54,743 nt of DNA from a virus, in the IMG/VR virus record IMGVR_UViG_3300032401_000014, positions 1-54,743 of that record; one strand, given 5' to 3'. The notes under the pieces were generated by a model. It was given only the letters and a program-made list of their open reading frames with translations, searched no databases and was not told the origin of the DNA. Positions 21,498 through 30,721 of this stretch are shown one piece after another; positions within the stretch are counted from its first letter, which is position 1, and each line of letters begins with the position of its first letter. Position numbers and translations under genes: made by a program.

Positions 21498-22789
21498 CCG
21501 ACGAATGAACCTCCCGTAATCGTGAGAATATCCGCAATGTCCAAGTCCATGTGATACCCGCTGGAGTCAATCGTGTGCGTCACCTTGCGAGTCCAGAAGC
21601 TCGTTTTCGGTTGGCGGCTATATACTGACGACTCGCTTATTACATCCGGTGCGATGGCCCGCATCTGTGCGATCGCAGGGAACCCTTCTCCGAACATTAT
21701 CCGCATCGGAGCGACATAGAGAGGATTTCCGAGAGCACGAACATTGAACGTCCAGCCGTACCCCTGCGGGGCGGTCGTATATTTCTTTGAGATAAAAAAG
21801 CCTTTATCTACCAACGTCTGAAATTTATTGATTTGCAAAAGTTCTTTTATCGCTGACGCTCTGTTCTTTGTGCCAGGATGGTCTTTTATGTATTTCTTTA
21901 TGGCATCGGGAGCGATCTCATAGTCCTGTATCTCAAGCGTTTTTGCCTTGAATCTTCTGAATGTTGGCTTTCCGCCGAGATAAATAATCTGCACGTTGTC
22001 GCCTGCGGATTCTCCGGCCATCTGCTGAAATGAATAACTCATTACGTTTCTGACTCCATGCTTATAGTCGAGAATCCCTGAGAAGCCGATCGAGTTCCCG
22101 ACCAAGTTTGCGAACTGTTCCATCTCTGGAGAATTATAATCAGCGAACAGAGCGATCGAACCTTTCTTTCCCTGCCCGATCGAAAATACAACACCGTATC
22201 GAAAAGACATGTCGGCAACGAATCTGAAATATGACTCCCATTGGATGAGAGCCGTGTCTTGATTAAGCACTTCACTTTGTCTGCTGAAATTCACGAGCTG
22301 GTTTTCGTATGGAATACCCATATTGAAAAGAGCATCTCTTACGGCATCGCCTCGTGTCCCTCGACCATAAACCATTGTCGTGCTTCCGCCGAAATATTCA
22401 GAGCCGAGAAAATTACAGTTATACACTATGTTCCCATTGCTGTCGGCACTACCACTGGGGCTGGTCACGAAAACATTAAGCCCTCCTCTTGATAATGGCC
22501 CGTTGATTTCTTTCGAGTTTGCTTTCATTGCCAGAGCCAGCTCTATCGGATTATCAGGCTTCTTGTAGCCCCACTTTATTTTCAACTTCTGCCCCAGGCA
22601 CAAAATTCGATCAAGAGAAACATTGAACGGGTCATACATCTGAATTGACCCTGTAATAATCCTGCCGACTTCTTCGGTTATCGTCAATGAAATGACATAC
22701 TTGTTTATCGACTCGGCCTCTGCCACGTCCTCATCGTACTGCGTGAGCACTTCAAAAAATGAAGAGTCTTGATTTAATAATCCTATCAT
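21494..22789 (-). CDS. Baseplate hub protein (gpD / gp27-like)
   Basis: A 431-residue protein of late-control-D/gp27-like type by pattern and position: an N-terminal beta domain (ITEEVGRIITGSIQMYDP, LGQKLKIKWGY), then SRQSEVLNQDTALIQWESYFRFVADMSFRYGVVFSI. It would form the trimeric hub between tail tube and spike. It lies directly before the spike gene with an ATGA overlap. Confidence 0.72.
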   Translation of the reverse strand: MIGLLNQDSSFFEVLTQYDEDVAEAESINKYVISLTITEEVGRIITGSIQMYDPFNVSLDRILCLGQKLKIKWGYKKPDNPIELALAMKANSKEINGPLSRGGLNVFVTSPSGSADSNGNIVYNCNFLGSEYFGGSTTMVYGRGTRGDAVRDALFNMGIPYENQLVNFSRQSEVLNQDTALIQWESYFRFVADMSFRYGVVFSIGQGKKGSIALFADYNSPEMEQFANLVGNSIGFSGILDYKHGVRNVMSYSFQQMAGESAGDNVQIIYLGGKPTFRRFKAKTLEIQDYEIAPDAIKKYIKDHPGTKNRASAIKELLQINKFQTLVDKGFFISKKYTTAPQGYGWTFNVRALGNPLYVAPMRIMFGEGFPAIAQMRAIAPDVISESSVYSRQPKTSFWTRKVTHTIDSSGYHMDLDIADILTITGGSFVG

Positions 22790-23061
22790 GGCAGTGGTAT
22801 ATTCAAAGTTTCTATTTTATTCAAATCAAATTTCACATCAAACAACAATGCGATATTATGCTCGACTATCTGATAATAATTCGCTTCGCTTCCTGACCCA
22901 TACACGTTCGATTTGCTTGCTATCTCATCAAGATCATCTCCCGTCTGAACCGGGTATTGAAACCACGTCGAATATTTCGGATACGGTTGAAAATCATTTA
23001 TCGCAAACGTCCGTCCGTTCGCATCGGTGAAGGAGAGAGTCGGCGTTGTTAAATTTCTCAT
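22786..23061 (-). CDS. Small baseplate protein, LysM-like
   Basis: A 91-residue protein. TGDDLDEIASKSNVYG...YYQIVEHNIALLFD resembles the LysM-like fold of T4 gp53 and small tail proteins that link wedge and hub. The order TMP, adaptor, LysM-like, hub supports this. The start follows GGAGGAAAGCCGAT. Confidence 0.5.
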   Translation of the reverse strand: MRNLTTPTLSFTDANGRTFAINDFQPYPKYSTWFQYPVQTGDDLDEIASKSNVYGSGSEANYYQIVEHNIALLFDVKFDLNKIETLNIPLP

Positions 23062-23627
23062 ATCGGCTTTCCTCCGGTCAGCACGTTCATCGGCGGCATG
23101 ACCTGACCTGTTCTCGCCATTGCGAACCTGAAAACTTCCTCCATCATATACATCGGATTTGATTCATCGAGCCAGAGTTCAAAGTCGATCTCCGAATACA
23201 TCGGATAGCCTGCACGATTGACCCAACCCTGCTTGTTTGCCGGATCGCATTTTTTCACCCAGTAAATTTGTGGAGTCGAACCTGTCCCCCAGTTGTAGAG
23301 TACCTGCGGAGTCGGGATAAACTGTCCTGAAAAAATCTGAGTGATGCCCTGTGCTTGATTTCTCAACATGTCGAATTGCTTGAGTATCGCCAGGTTGCCG
23401 ATGAACGGGTCACGTTTTATCAGGGGAAGCGTGAAGGCGAGCTTGCGATTACCGCCGCCTCCGTATGCGATCGGCCTGTAATTCAATCCGGGGATTGGAT
23501 TCTCAACGAGTACGATCTCTTTGACATCATGAATGTCTCCTGGAATACACCACGGCGACGTGATGAGCTGGGCGTTCGCTATGTCGAACATGAACCACGA
23601 AATATGAAAATCAACTTTGCCGCTCAT
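23058..23627 (-). CDS. Tail tube/baseplate junction protein
   Basis: A 189-residue protein (MSGKVDFHISWFMFDIANAQ...). Position between the tape measure and the LysM-like baseplate gene is that of tube-initiator or LysM-bearing tail proteins. The middle part (AFTLPLIKRDPFIGNLAILKQFDMLRNQ) is conserved-looking. Assignment rests mainly on gene order. Start site GAGGGACATC. Confidence 0.45.
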   Translation of the reverse strand: MSGKVDFHISWFMFDIANAQLITSPWCIPGDIHDVKEIVLVENPIPGLNYRPIAYGGGGNRKLAFTLPLIKRDPFIGNLAILKQFDMLRNQAQGITQIFSGQFIPTPQVLYNWGTGSTPQIYWVKKCDPANKQGWVNRAGYPMYSEIDFELWLDESNPMYMMEEVFRFAMARTGQVMPPMNVLTGGKPI

Positions 23628-24874
23628 GATGTCCCTCGTACATCGAGACTCATCGTGAGAAATTCTTGCTGAAGTGCCGCCGCCAGTCCTCTCGATATGG
23701 TTTCGTTTATTTTATTTACGTCGCTGTACGGGCCGACATGGACATTGACCTCTATGTTCGCACCATACCAATTTTTCGGGTCAATTTTTTTAATATCCAT
23801 TTTCTCAATTTTCTTCTTCGTCTTGTCCTGTTGAGTATTCTGAGCGTTCGGAGCCGTAAGGTCTCTTGCCGCTTCACCAGCATCTTCCGCCATCGGCAAC
23901 AAACTTCTGTGTACGTTCACACCTGACTTTTGCCATGCACGAGCGTAATCTTCCAAAACTTTGTCAATTCGATCTTCATAATATTTCTTTCTCTCATCTG
24001 TCTTTGAAAAAGCCAGCCCAGATACTTCGGGCAGTAATCGTAATGATGTGACTATCGTTTGAAGAGCAAGGGCGATGGCTTCCAAACCTATTACTAATGA
24101 AACAGAAATTGATTGTCCGAGAAGCTTGAATACCCCACTTACTACTCCCCCAAATTTCAAAAGTTCACTGCCAATACCGAGTAAATTTTTTAAAGAATCC
24201 CAAACACTTTCAAAAGCCTCGGCAAGAGTTCCAATGTCAAACCCGGAGAAAAATGCCTTGCTGTATTTTATGAGCAACAAAAACGCATCGGTTAAAAAAT
24301 TAAGAATAGGCTCAATCGCCATTTGAACTGCCGTGGTCACGACCACGAATTTGAATAACAATACATTGAGAAGCTCAGATACCGTTTTAAAAGTCCCTCC
24401 AAATATTTTTGAGATACCTGAAGCAACCCGCTCCCAAACACGAGAGAGCATCCTGAACCATGATGTCACCACCGACCAAATAACCCGGAATACGTTTGCG
24501 ATCGTCACGCCCCAGCGAACGAACATCGCCCGATGATCTCGTATCCAGTTCAGCATACCCTGTAAAAGCGGTATGAGCTGTTGTCGCAGTGGCCAAAGTA
24601 GATTTCTTCCGATGATGTCTCCTGCAATTTTAAATGAGTATCCGATCTCAGGGATAAATCCCATTATTTTATGAGCCAGCGATATTAAATAATTCAGCCC
24701 GGTCGTCATGAGAGCCGTCCAGAGTCCGATTGACTTAGCTCCTGACGTTTCCATGCGTGTCGTGCTCTTTGTCACGTCTGTCAGTTTTTCTTCGATACGA
24801 CCCATTACTCCCAGTATCTCGGTGAATCCACGTTTAAACATCTCAGGGTCGAAAGTTAGATCAATGTCGTTCAT
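23624..24874 (-). CDS. Tail tape measure protein (short)
   Basis: A 416-residue, helix-rich protein with many hydrophobic stretches (about 50-320), the usual character of a tape measure that sets tail length and helps DNA pass the membrane. It follows the frameshifted chaperone genes, the standard position. At this size the tail should be short for a myovirus. A basic, polar C-terminus (about 320-416, KKKIEKMDIKKIDPKNW) follows. Confidence 0.75.
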   Translation of the reverse strand: MNDIDLTFDPEMFKRGFTEILGVMGRIEEKLTDVTKSTTRMETSGAKSIGLWTALMTTGLNYLISLAHKIMGFIPEIGYSFKIAGDIIGRNLLWPLRQQLIPLLQGMLNWIRDHRAMFVRWGVTIANVFRVIWSVVTSWFRMLSRVWERVASGISKIFGGTFKTVSELLNVLLFKFVVVTTAVQMAIEPILNFLTDAFLLLIKYSKAFFSGFDIGTLAEAFESVWDSLKNLLGIGSELLKFGGVVSGVFKLLGQSISVSLVIGLEAIALALQTIVTSLRLLPEVSGLAFSKTDERKKYYEDRIDKVLEDYARAWQKSGVNVHRSLLPMAEDAGEAARDLTAPNAQNTQQDKTKKKIEKMDIKKIDPKNWYGANIEVNVHVGPYSDVNKINETISRGLAAALQQEFLTMSLDVRGTS

Positions 24875-25940
24875 ATCATTTCTTCTATTTCGCCAGCAGT
24901 GTCCCTAATCCTCTGGCTTGCTATCTCAGTCTGCTTGCGAATTATTTCATATTCCTTAAACTTCATTTTTTTTATTTCCTCAAAAGAAAAACCGCCTCTC
25001 GAACAGTACGCTATGTCGAAATACTCCTGAACAAAAACCTCCATCGTAAAATCAATATACTTCAGGCTCTCAGCCAACCACAAATAATCACGGCTCCCCT
25101 CGCCTCTCAGAATGACAGGGGAGCGGAGGCGAAAAAATTTGACGTATTGACCTGAGCACGCCAGACCTTCCCGCACTTCGGGCACTCTTTCTCAACTGAA
25201 GTATCCAGTCCAAATTGATTGATCGAATCGGAGAGAACCTTCAGGTCTTTTTTTATAGATCGAATGTTTCCGAAAATATACATGCCATAAGCATCTCGAT
25301 ACCGAGAATCAATCGGCTGACCATTCACTGCGATGAGACACTCGACATAAATGGCAAGCTGAAGCCGTATCCGATCTGATGACGTTTTGCCCTCGGCCGC
25401 TATACACTTCTCAAGCGTAGGAGCTTCGATCGTCAGGCTCTTCACTTCTTCGATGACTTCATTCGTCACCTTGTCCTGAATGAGAACAGGAGTCGCAAGA
25501 TCGACTGTGATCGGGCCTTGTTCATCATCGCTGTATTTCACTGTCAGCTTCGAGATGTGATCTCTCGTGTCGATGATAACCCCGTCCCTATCGCTATACT
25601 CGGCAATAACATCATGGCCGCACCGGGGACAGGGATACATTCCTTCAATGCCGTCATCACCATCATTATGCTTTAATACAGCCTGGAGAGCCAAATATTC
25701 GACCGTCTTGAAAGGCAATTTCGGGATGATTGATTTTATCGAGATCGGGTCAGTGATCGACTGTCCGTCCGATGTTTTGAACTCATCGACACAACTATTG
25801 CAGAACGCCCTGAGCGACTGGAAAAAACTTCCGCTCTTCGCCATCTTCTGTGTCTCTATGGCGGCATTAACTGTCGGCTCAGAAACTTCAGCCTCGGTGT
25901 ATAGAACATCCTTAATTCTTTTCGGAAGTGGCAATCTCAT
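24871..25940 (-). CDS. Tail assembly chaperone, -1 frameshift product
   Basis: Ribosomes that slip -1 at A-AAT-TTT (25134-25140) would make about 269 residues from the first frame plus 87 from the second, about 356 in all. The second frame has no convincing start of its own (a GTG at 25185 lacks a ribosome binding site) and stops where the tape measure gene begins. In many phages this long form binds the tape measure while the short form coats it during tube assembly. Order sheath, tube, chaperone, tape measure is classical. Confidence 0.75.
25086..25140 (-). promoter_or_regulatory. -1 programmed frameshift signal
   Basis: The heptamer A-AAT-TTT (25134-25140) matches the X-XXY-YYZ rule in the reading frame. 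Two complementary pairs follow, TCGCCTC / GAGGCGA and GCTCCCC / GGGGAGC, interleaved within 50 bases, so alternative hairpins or a partial pseudoknot could stall ribosomes. The spacer before the first stem is very short. Confidence 0.75.
25107..25940 (-). CDS. Tail assembly chaperone (unshifted form)
   Basis: A 277-residue protein with two zinc-knuckle pairs, CPRCGH (about 102-107) and CPKCGK (about 255-260). It lies between tail tube and tape measure, where tail chaperones are encoded, and contains a -1 slippery heptamer eight codons from its stop. T4-like phages have a gp26/gp51-type baseplate assembly protein with similar knuckles, which is an alternative name for the first half. Start site GTAAGGAGGAGCC is strong. 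Confidence 0.65.
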   Translation of the reverse strand: MRLPLPKRIKDVLYTEAEVSEPTVNAAIETQKMAKSGSFFQSLRAFCNSCVDEFKTSDGQSITDPISIKSIIPKLPFKTVEYLALQAVLKHNDGDDGIEGMYPCPRCGHDVIAEYSDRDGVIIDTRDHISKLTVKYSDDEQGPITVDLATPVLIQDKVTNEVIEEVKSLTIEAPTLEKCIAAEGKTSSDRIRLQLAIYVECLIAVNGQPIDSRYRDAYGMYIFGNIRSIKKDLKVLSDSINQFGLDTSVEKECPKCGKVWRAQVNTSNFFASAPLSF

Positions 25941-25949
25941 GGCTCCTCC

Positions 25950-26360
25950 TTACAGCGAAATAATGTCCCAGGGTGCGACCTGAATCGTCACGACCATAAG
26001 CTCAGGATTCTCAGCTCGATATGGTGAATCAACCTTGTCGATACACTCGCACTGCGGCCAGAGCCGACGCTGTATCTCGTTGTCGTACTGATCGACCCTG
26101 ACCTCTGTGCAATCCTTACATTGCTCGGTGAAGAAGAATGTCTCGAAAAACTTCATGGTCGATGTTCCCTTTTCAACCTTGTACTTGAGTTCCAGAACCG
26201 GAATCTCGATGATGTTAGACGAGATCGTCCGCAGACGCTTAAATCCGGGAACCTTGATCGTCGCCTTTGTGAGCTTCATTTCCTGAACGTCTATCAGACC
26301 GGGCACTTCTTCACCGTCCCAGAATATACGTTTCTTTTCAGCAGAACTTGACTTTTGCAT
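25950..26360 (-). CDS. Tail tube protein
   Basis: A 136-residue protein directly after the sheath gene, the position of the tube protein in contractile phages. Beta-rich (KVPGFKRLRTISSNIIEIPVLELKYKVE) with five Cys residues near CKDC and CEC, which could hold a metal or be chance. It would form the inner tube through which DNA passes. Start site GGGGGATAACAA. Confidence 0.65.
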   Translation of the reverse strand: MQKSSSAEKKRIFWDGEEVPGLIDVQEMKLTKATIKVPGFKRLRTISSNIIEIPVLELKYKVEKGTSTMKFFETFFFTEQCKDCTEVRVDQYDNEIQRRLWPQCECIDKVDSPYRAENPELMVVTIQVAPWDIISL

Positions 26361-26372
26361 TTGTTATCCCCC

Positions 26373-28196
26373 TTATGATCTCAGCATCAGGCCAACGCCG
26401 ATTTTAATACTGCCCGCCGGAGCAGGAAACGTAAACCAGCAATCCTCGTTCCGGTTGCCGGAATCGACCGATGCTTGCGGATTGTTTATAAGATCAGCCC
26501 TGACAAAAAAGTGATCTGTCGGCTGTGTGTATGTCCCGTCGTCGTTGATAGACTGCCCGAAAGTTTCCCCTGCGGCCACGCTTCCCGTCGAGCCAGCTTC
26601 CCAGAGGCGATAAAAGAAATTCCAGATCGCCGATGCAGAGTTCTTTATCCTCGCCCAGTTATTCGGCTCGTTGTGCGTTCCAAGCAACGAATTGACGATC
26701 GAGATTTTGATATAATCTCGCATCAGGATACCGTTCCCGAACATGAACTCTTTCGTGACCGACGGTGTGAACCATGACTTCACTATGTACCCGTCCCCGG
26801 TCTGGAAGATCGTCGTGTTGATGCCAGCTTCGGCGAGATCAGTGCGATCTTCAGCGGATGAGAACTGAGTCCCGACGACCCCCTGTATTCCAAAAATCGG
26901 AGTGTTCACCGTGGCTGGAACCCAGTGGATTCCGTATGTCCCGATACAGCGAATCCATGCTCCCATCGTGTGACCAACGCTCGGTATCGTCCGCAACGGA
27001 GCCAGCGGGGAAGTAGTGAACGGGTCTGGAACCTGATACCATTTTTCCTGTATCACGCCCAGCACGTCATCTGCTCTCTGGTAGTTGTTCCCGATCGTGA
27101 TGAGTTGTGTCTTGCTCTGATTTGACGGCACATTGTAGATGATCTTCGGCTCGTCCCATCTGCCCCTTGAATAAACTTCGAGAGCCAACTGCGTCGCAGT
27201 GTCGGTCGTTTCGCAGTTCGTTAGAAACCTGATCGGCAAAGAGTCGAACGTGGCATTGTTGATGCCCCAGTGGGCTGAAGTCGTCGGGGCCGTCCCGTCC
27301 GCTCCGCTGGTGAGGTACACTGCCGTTGAAACTGCGACAGGCTGATCGAGACCAACACCCGACCCTGAATTTAGATTCGTGACCTGTGCCCATTTTGAGT
27401 TCATGAACACGTTCACGACATAGAAGTCTGTGACTTCAGGGGCCATCGTGCAATATATTTTTCCGAGATCGGTGTCCACTTCGGCGAGAACTCCGAGAAG
27501 AGATTTCCTCCAGAGATGAAGCTGGAATCCCATAATCCCGGCAAAGTCTCCGACCTTCGCATAGCTGGAAGCATGAATCGCTCCTGAGAAATAGAGCCTC
27601 CCGGTCGATGCGTCTATTGACGTTATCTTTTTATATACGGTGACGGCAGAGCCTCCGGTGATGTTCATTTTTAGCTCATCCCCGATCTTCGCTCCGGCGA
27701 CGCTGTAAACCGCAATCCAGTTGTCCGTAGCCGAACCCTGAAAAGAGCATGTCGTCGAGAATCTGAAGCCAGGAACGATCGTGTATGCCGTATTATTCCC
27801 CCACGCTGAAAACTCAGGGATGTTCATGTATGCAGAGTCGAGTCTGATCGTCGGATTTGACGCATCCAGAATCAACGTCCCTGATGTTGCCTGCACTCCA
27901 TCGTACGCCGAGCCTGTATAGCCGACATGCGACTTGACATAGAGCTTCGCATCAACGCCTCTCGTGTTGTCGAAAAATCCTTTTGCACAATCCCAGCCGT
28001 AAAAGGTAGGCGTGACCTGCACATCGAAAATATCTGCCATCTCCTCCGTGTTTCTGCATTGAAAGGGAACTTTATATCTTCTCTGAAACAGCCCGATGAG
28101 TCCTCCGATCAGCATGTCAGAAGGATTTACTGAAACCGTTTTTTTTGTCGGCAGAGAAGTCCCATATACGTCTTGAGTCCTTAGTCGATTTCCCAT
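26373..28196 (-). CDS. Contractile tail sheath protein
   Basis: A 607-residue protein. The C-terminal third has the sheath pattern: TIPSVGHTMGAWIRCIGTYG-HWVPA, FMFGNGILMRDYIKISIVNSL, and a final beta domain before the end (FFVRADLINNPQASVDSGNR). Large middle beta domains would point outward on the virion. Its presence defines the phage as contractile-tailed. Start site AAAGGAGTAAAGCT. Confidence 0.82.
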   Translation of the reverse strand: MGNRLRTQDVYGTSLPTKKTVSVNPSDMLIGGLIGLFQRRYKVPFQCRNTEEMADIFDVQVTPTFYGWDCAKGFFDNTRGVDAKLYVKSHVGYTGSAYDGVQATSGTLILDASNPTIRLDSAYMNIPEFSAWGNNTAYTIVPGFRFSTTCSFQGSATDNWIAVYSVAGAKIGDELKMNITGGSAVTVYKKITSIDASTGRLYFSGAIHASSYAKVGDFAGIMGFQLHLWRKSLLGVLAEVDTDLGKIYCTMAPEVTDFYVVNVFMNSKWAQVTNLNSGSGVGLDQPVAVSTAVYLTSGADGTAPTTSAHWGINNATFDSLPIRFLTNCETTDTATQLALEVYSRGRWDEPKIIYNVPSNQSKTQLITIGNNYQRADDVLGVIQEKWYQVPDPFTTSPLAPLRTIPSVGHTMGAWIRCIGTYGIHWVPATVNTPIFGIQGVVGTQFSSAEDRTDLAEAGINTTIFQTGDGYIVKSWFTPSVTKEFMFGNGILMRDYIKISIVNSLLGTHNEPNNWARIKNSASAIWNFFYRLWEAGSTGSVAAGETFGQSINDDGTYTQPTDHFFVRADLINNPQASVDSGNRNEDCWFTFPAPAGSIKIGVGLMLRS

Positions 28197-28200
28197 AGCT

Positions 28201-28443
28201 TTACTCCTTTATGTAGAACAATGATTTTATTTCATCGGTAAAGTCAGGATGGCTCAAGTCCTCTGCCGGGAAGGGAACCGGAGTATTGCCCACACACCGA
28301 TAAATTTTACGATTGACATGAAGCTCGAATGTTCTATTTTCTTTGAAATAGAGCATTACCAGTGCCCCATCCTCGTAGGGCTTCTCTTGTTTCCCCACTA
28401 AGTTCTCGGCACTTTCCTCAGATGGATATTTTTCTTTTGGCAT
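28201..28443 (-). CDS. Hypothetical protein between neck and sheath genes
   Basis: An 80-residue acidic protein (MPKEKYPSEESAENLVG...). The central part (MLYFKENRTFELHVNRKIYRC) looks like two or three beta strands. I chose the ATG at 28443, which has a GAGGGTC site; the frame extends four codons to a GTG. Function unknown. Confidence 0.55.
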   Translation of the reverse strand: MPKEKYPSEESAENLVGKQEKPYEDGALVMLYFKENRTFELHVNRKIYRCVGNTPVPFPAEDLSHPDFTDEIKSLFYIKE

Positions 28444-28451
28444 AATGACCC

Positions 28452-29642
28452 TCACTGTATTGTTATATTCATTGTCGTGGTTTCAGTCACGAGTTTTGGA
28501 ACCCTCTGCTTCGCCCACACGTTCTCTTTTATTTCAACCGTGATCGGATATTGAATCTTCGGTAAATTGTTTGATATATCAGCCGGCTCGATAAATGTCG
28601 GCAATCCTCCGAAATACATACAACATCGTTTTCCATTTATCCAGAGCGTTTTTTGTGCTATCATCATTCTGGCTATTTCAGACATTACCGCCACCAGCTC
28701 CATCGAGTCATTCTCGCAGTCGATAAGAAGTGAATACTTGAACCACTGCCCGGTGCGAGACACTGCCACCGAGCCGTCAGGCTTCCATGAGTCAAAATCA
28801 TCCTGAACATCACTTTCGATCGGTGTCTGTTCCGGCGTGAATCCCCAGATCGTGATTGACGGCAGTATGATTTCAGTCTGAAGTTTTCCATACCCCACGT
28901 CGATTGCCAGATACACCCACGTTCCAGTATCGAAAGAATTTTTCAACGTCACGCTGTCAAAGTATGTGCTGAAATAAACTGTCTTGCCCGATTTCTTGTT
29001 GATATGATGATACTCGCTATTGTTCCCGTCAGTTATGAGAATCTTCGAGTATCGTTGAATCCACGCAGGGTCTTGAATGAAAGTTATGCAATCTTCGCTC
29101 GAAACGCCCGGCTGAATCTGTCCTGCTGGATATGCCAGACGATACGTAGCCGCAATATAGTTTTCCAGTTTCGTCTTGATCGCATTGTAAATATCAAGCG
29201 GCATCTCGTCGTGTGAAGCCACCAGGAACGAGACAACCAGATAGTCCTCGCTGGAAGTCAGGGCCTCGATGTGAATACTGTCGATCGTTCCAAAATCTGC
29301 GATGTCGAACGATACGTCGGTGAACTCTGAAAAAACAGGGAGCAGATATTCTTTTCCCGTGGCCCCGAACTTTATCTTATATGCAAAATCAGTATAATTT
29401 CGATAATCGTCGTTGCCTTTCATTCGTGACCAGACATGCAGTGTCAGCATATCGTACGCAGACACGTCAATAGCCGTGAATATTTTCTCGACATAGCTCC
29501 CAGTCCCCTCAAATTTAAACATGAGAGAGCCTGCGAGGTCTCCGGCAATACACTCAGAGATGGCATTGACTCCATAGATAGAAGCCCCGCCAGCCGCCGT
29601 CCAGCCTGTCACTGCGTCCAGATTGTCGATGACAATGTTCAT
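28452..29642 (-). CDS. Structural protein with carbohydrate-binding-like N-terminal domain
   Basis: A 396-residue protein. Residues 1-150 resemble a jelly-roll module (WTAAGGASIYGVN...FDIADFGTIDSIHIEAL), the middle part has FIQDPAWIQRYSKILITDG, and the C-terminal 100 residues (ISNNLPKIQYPITVEIKENVWAKQ) could be a neck/tail-completion domain. Position between the gp10-like neck gene and the sheath suggests a tail-terminator or neck component. Start overlaps the previous stop as ATGA. Confidence 0.5.
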   Translation of the reverse strand: MNIVIDNLDAVTGWTAAGGASIYGVNAISECIAGDLAGSLMFKFEGTGSYVEKIFTAIDVSAYDMLTLHVWSRMKGNDDYRNYTDFAYKIKFGATGKEYLLPVFSEFTDVSFDIADFGTIDSIHIEALTSSEDYLVVSFLVASHDEMPLDIYNAIKTKLENYIAATYRLAYPAGQIQPGVSSEDCITFIQDPAWIQRYSKILITDGNNSEYHHINKKSGKTVYFSTYFDSVTLKNSFDTGTWVYLAIDVGYGKLQTEIILPSITIWGFTPEQTPIESDVQDDFDSWKPDGSVAVSRTGQWFKYSLLIDCENDSMELVAVMSEIARMMIAQKTLWINGKRCCMYFGGLPTFIEPADISNNLPKIQYPITVEIKENVWAKQRVPKLVTETTTMNITIQ

Positions 29643-30289
29643 TCGATCAGGTCTCCATATTCAGATTGGTACGTTCTCATCAGCGACTCGAACCACTCGC
29701 TCCGGCCATACTTGATATAGGTTGCGATTTCTTTCTTGATCTTCGCCGCATCGTTTCTGTTTTTTATCGTTCTCTCGATCTTGTCGCAGGCCATTTTGAA
29801 CGCTGGCCTGGGCGGTATGCGTATGACAGTCGTGTCGGCTTTCAGGTGAAGTCCCGCTCGGTGTAAAAATTTCCTCATCTTCGCTGTCACCTTGATCGTA
29901 ATTCCGGCCTCATGAATATTGAGAAGATGTCTCAGCGTAAGATTCGATTTATGATGACGGCCCAGAGAACCGAAAACCTTCCAGCCATTGTGTATCTTTC
30001 GCATCCTTAGCATGTTGACGTATGCCTTGAGCTTCGCATCGTCGCCTTTGCCGTATAGCGGTGTCTCCGGGAGCTTGTACCCAAATCCTTCTTTCCGTTC
30101 CACGGTGAACGGATGCAGTCTCAGGAGACTGAACTTCTCATTTTTTATCCCTGAATGAAAATACGAAATGAGCAGTGCGGCATCCTTCTTTCTGAGCCCG
30201 TACATGATATTATTCATCATCGTGGGAAGCTCTTGAATCCTTCGCTTCTTCGCACGATATGAATTGTTAAATCGCACTTGTGCACTCAT
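29639..30289 (-). CDS. Neck / tail completion protein (HK97 gp10-like)
   Basis: A 216-residue basic protein. VIRIPPRPAFKMACDKIERTIKN near the C-terminus matches the PxRPFxxx motif of gp10-type head-tail joining proteins. It would help close the neck between head and tail. ATGA overlaps with both neighbours support cotranslation. Confidence 0.65.
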   Translation of the reverse strand: MSAQVRFNNSYRAKKRRIQELPTMMNNIMYGLRKKDAALLISYFHSGIKNEKFSLLRLHPFTVERKEGFGYKLPETPLYGKGDDAKLKAYVNMLRMRKIHNGWKVFGSLGRHHKSNLTLRHLLNIHEAGITIKVTAKMRKFLHRAGLHLKADTTVIRIPPRPAFKMACDKIERTIKNRNDAAKIKKEIATYIKYGRSEWFESLMRTYQSEYGDLIE

Positions 30290-30720
30290 GGTTTTTTGAA
30301 TAATCCCATCGTGAAATATAAATGTTCGTCTGCAAAATCCACGGCCTTATTTTTCTCTCGTATTCCGTAATCGTTCCCATCCAGGACGACCGTTACTTTT
30401 TCATTCTCTATTTTATCAAAATCAAGTTTTCGATCAAGAAGGTCTTTCATAGCGAACCAGACTATCGACTGGCAGTCCTCTCGAATCCCCGCTTTCTCCA
30501 TCTGCTGTCGATTCGGGTTATGGTCAACGGGCTTCGCCTTCAGATTGTACGTGAGATCAACAGAAGTCGATTGCTTCGTGATCGAATTATATTTGTCTCT
30601 GGTCACGTCGCCCTCGCCTCTGATAATAATGGTCACGTCCTCGCCATACTCATTCACGATGTCGCTTACATCCTTCAGTGCGTGCCACTTTTCAAAATTG
30701 ACTCTTGTTGATACTGCCAT
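30286..30720 (-). CDS. Head-tail joining protein (head closure-like)
   Basis: A 144-residue protein (MAVSTRVNFEKWH...). Pattern GEDVTIIIRGEG...YNSITKQSTSVDLTYNLKAKPVDHN fits the small beta-barrel stopper/head-closure type. Its position between connector and gp10-like genes agrees. I chose the ATG at 30720, just after the previous stop. Confidence 0.55.
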   Translation of the reverse strand: MAVSTRVNFEKWHALKDVSDIVNEYGEDVTIIIRGEGDVTRDKYNSITKQSTSVDLTYNLKAKPVDHNPNRQQMEKAGIREDCQSIVWFAMKDLLDRKLDFDKIENEKVTVVLDGNDYGIREKNKAVDFADEHLYFTMGLFKKP

Positions 30721-30721
30721 G

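Noticed and set aside
24871-25185. Independent gene in the second chaperone frame
   Set aside because: The only early start is a GTG without a ribosome binding site inside the upstream gene, and the frame joins the upstream one at a perfect -1 heptamer.
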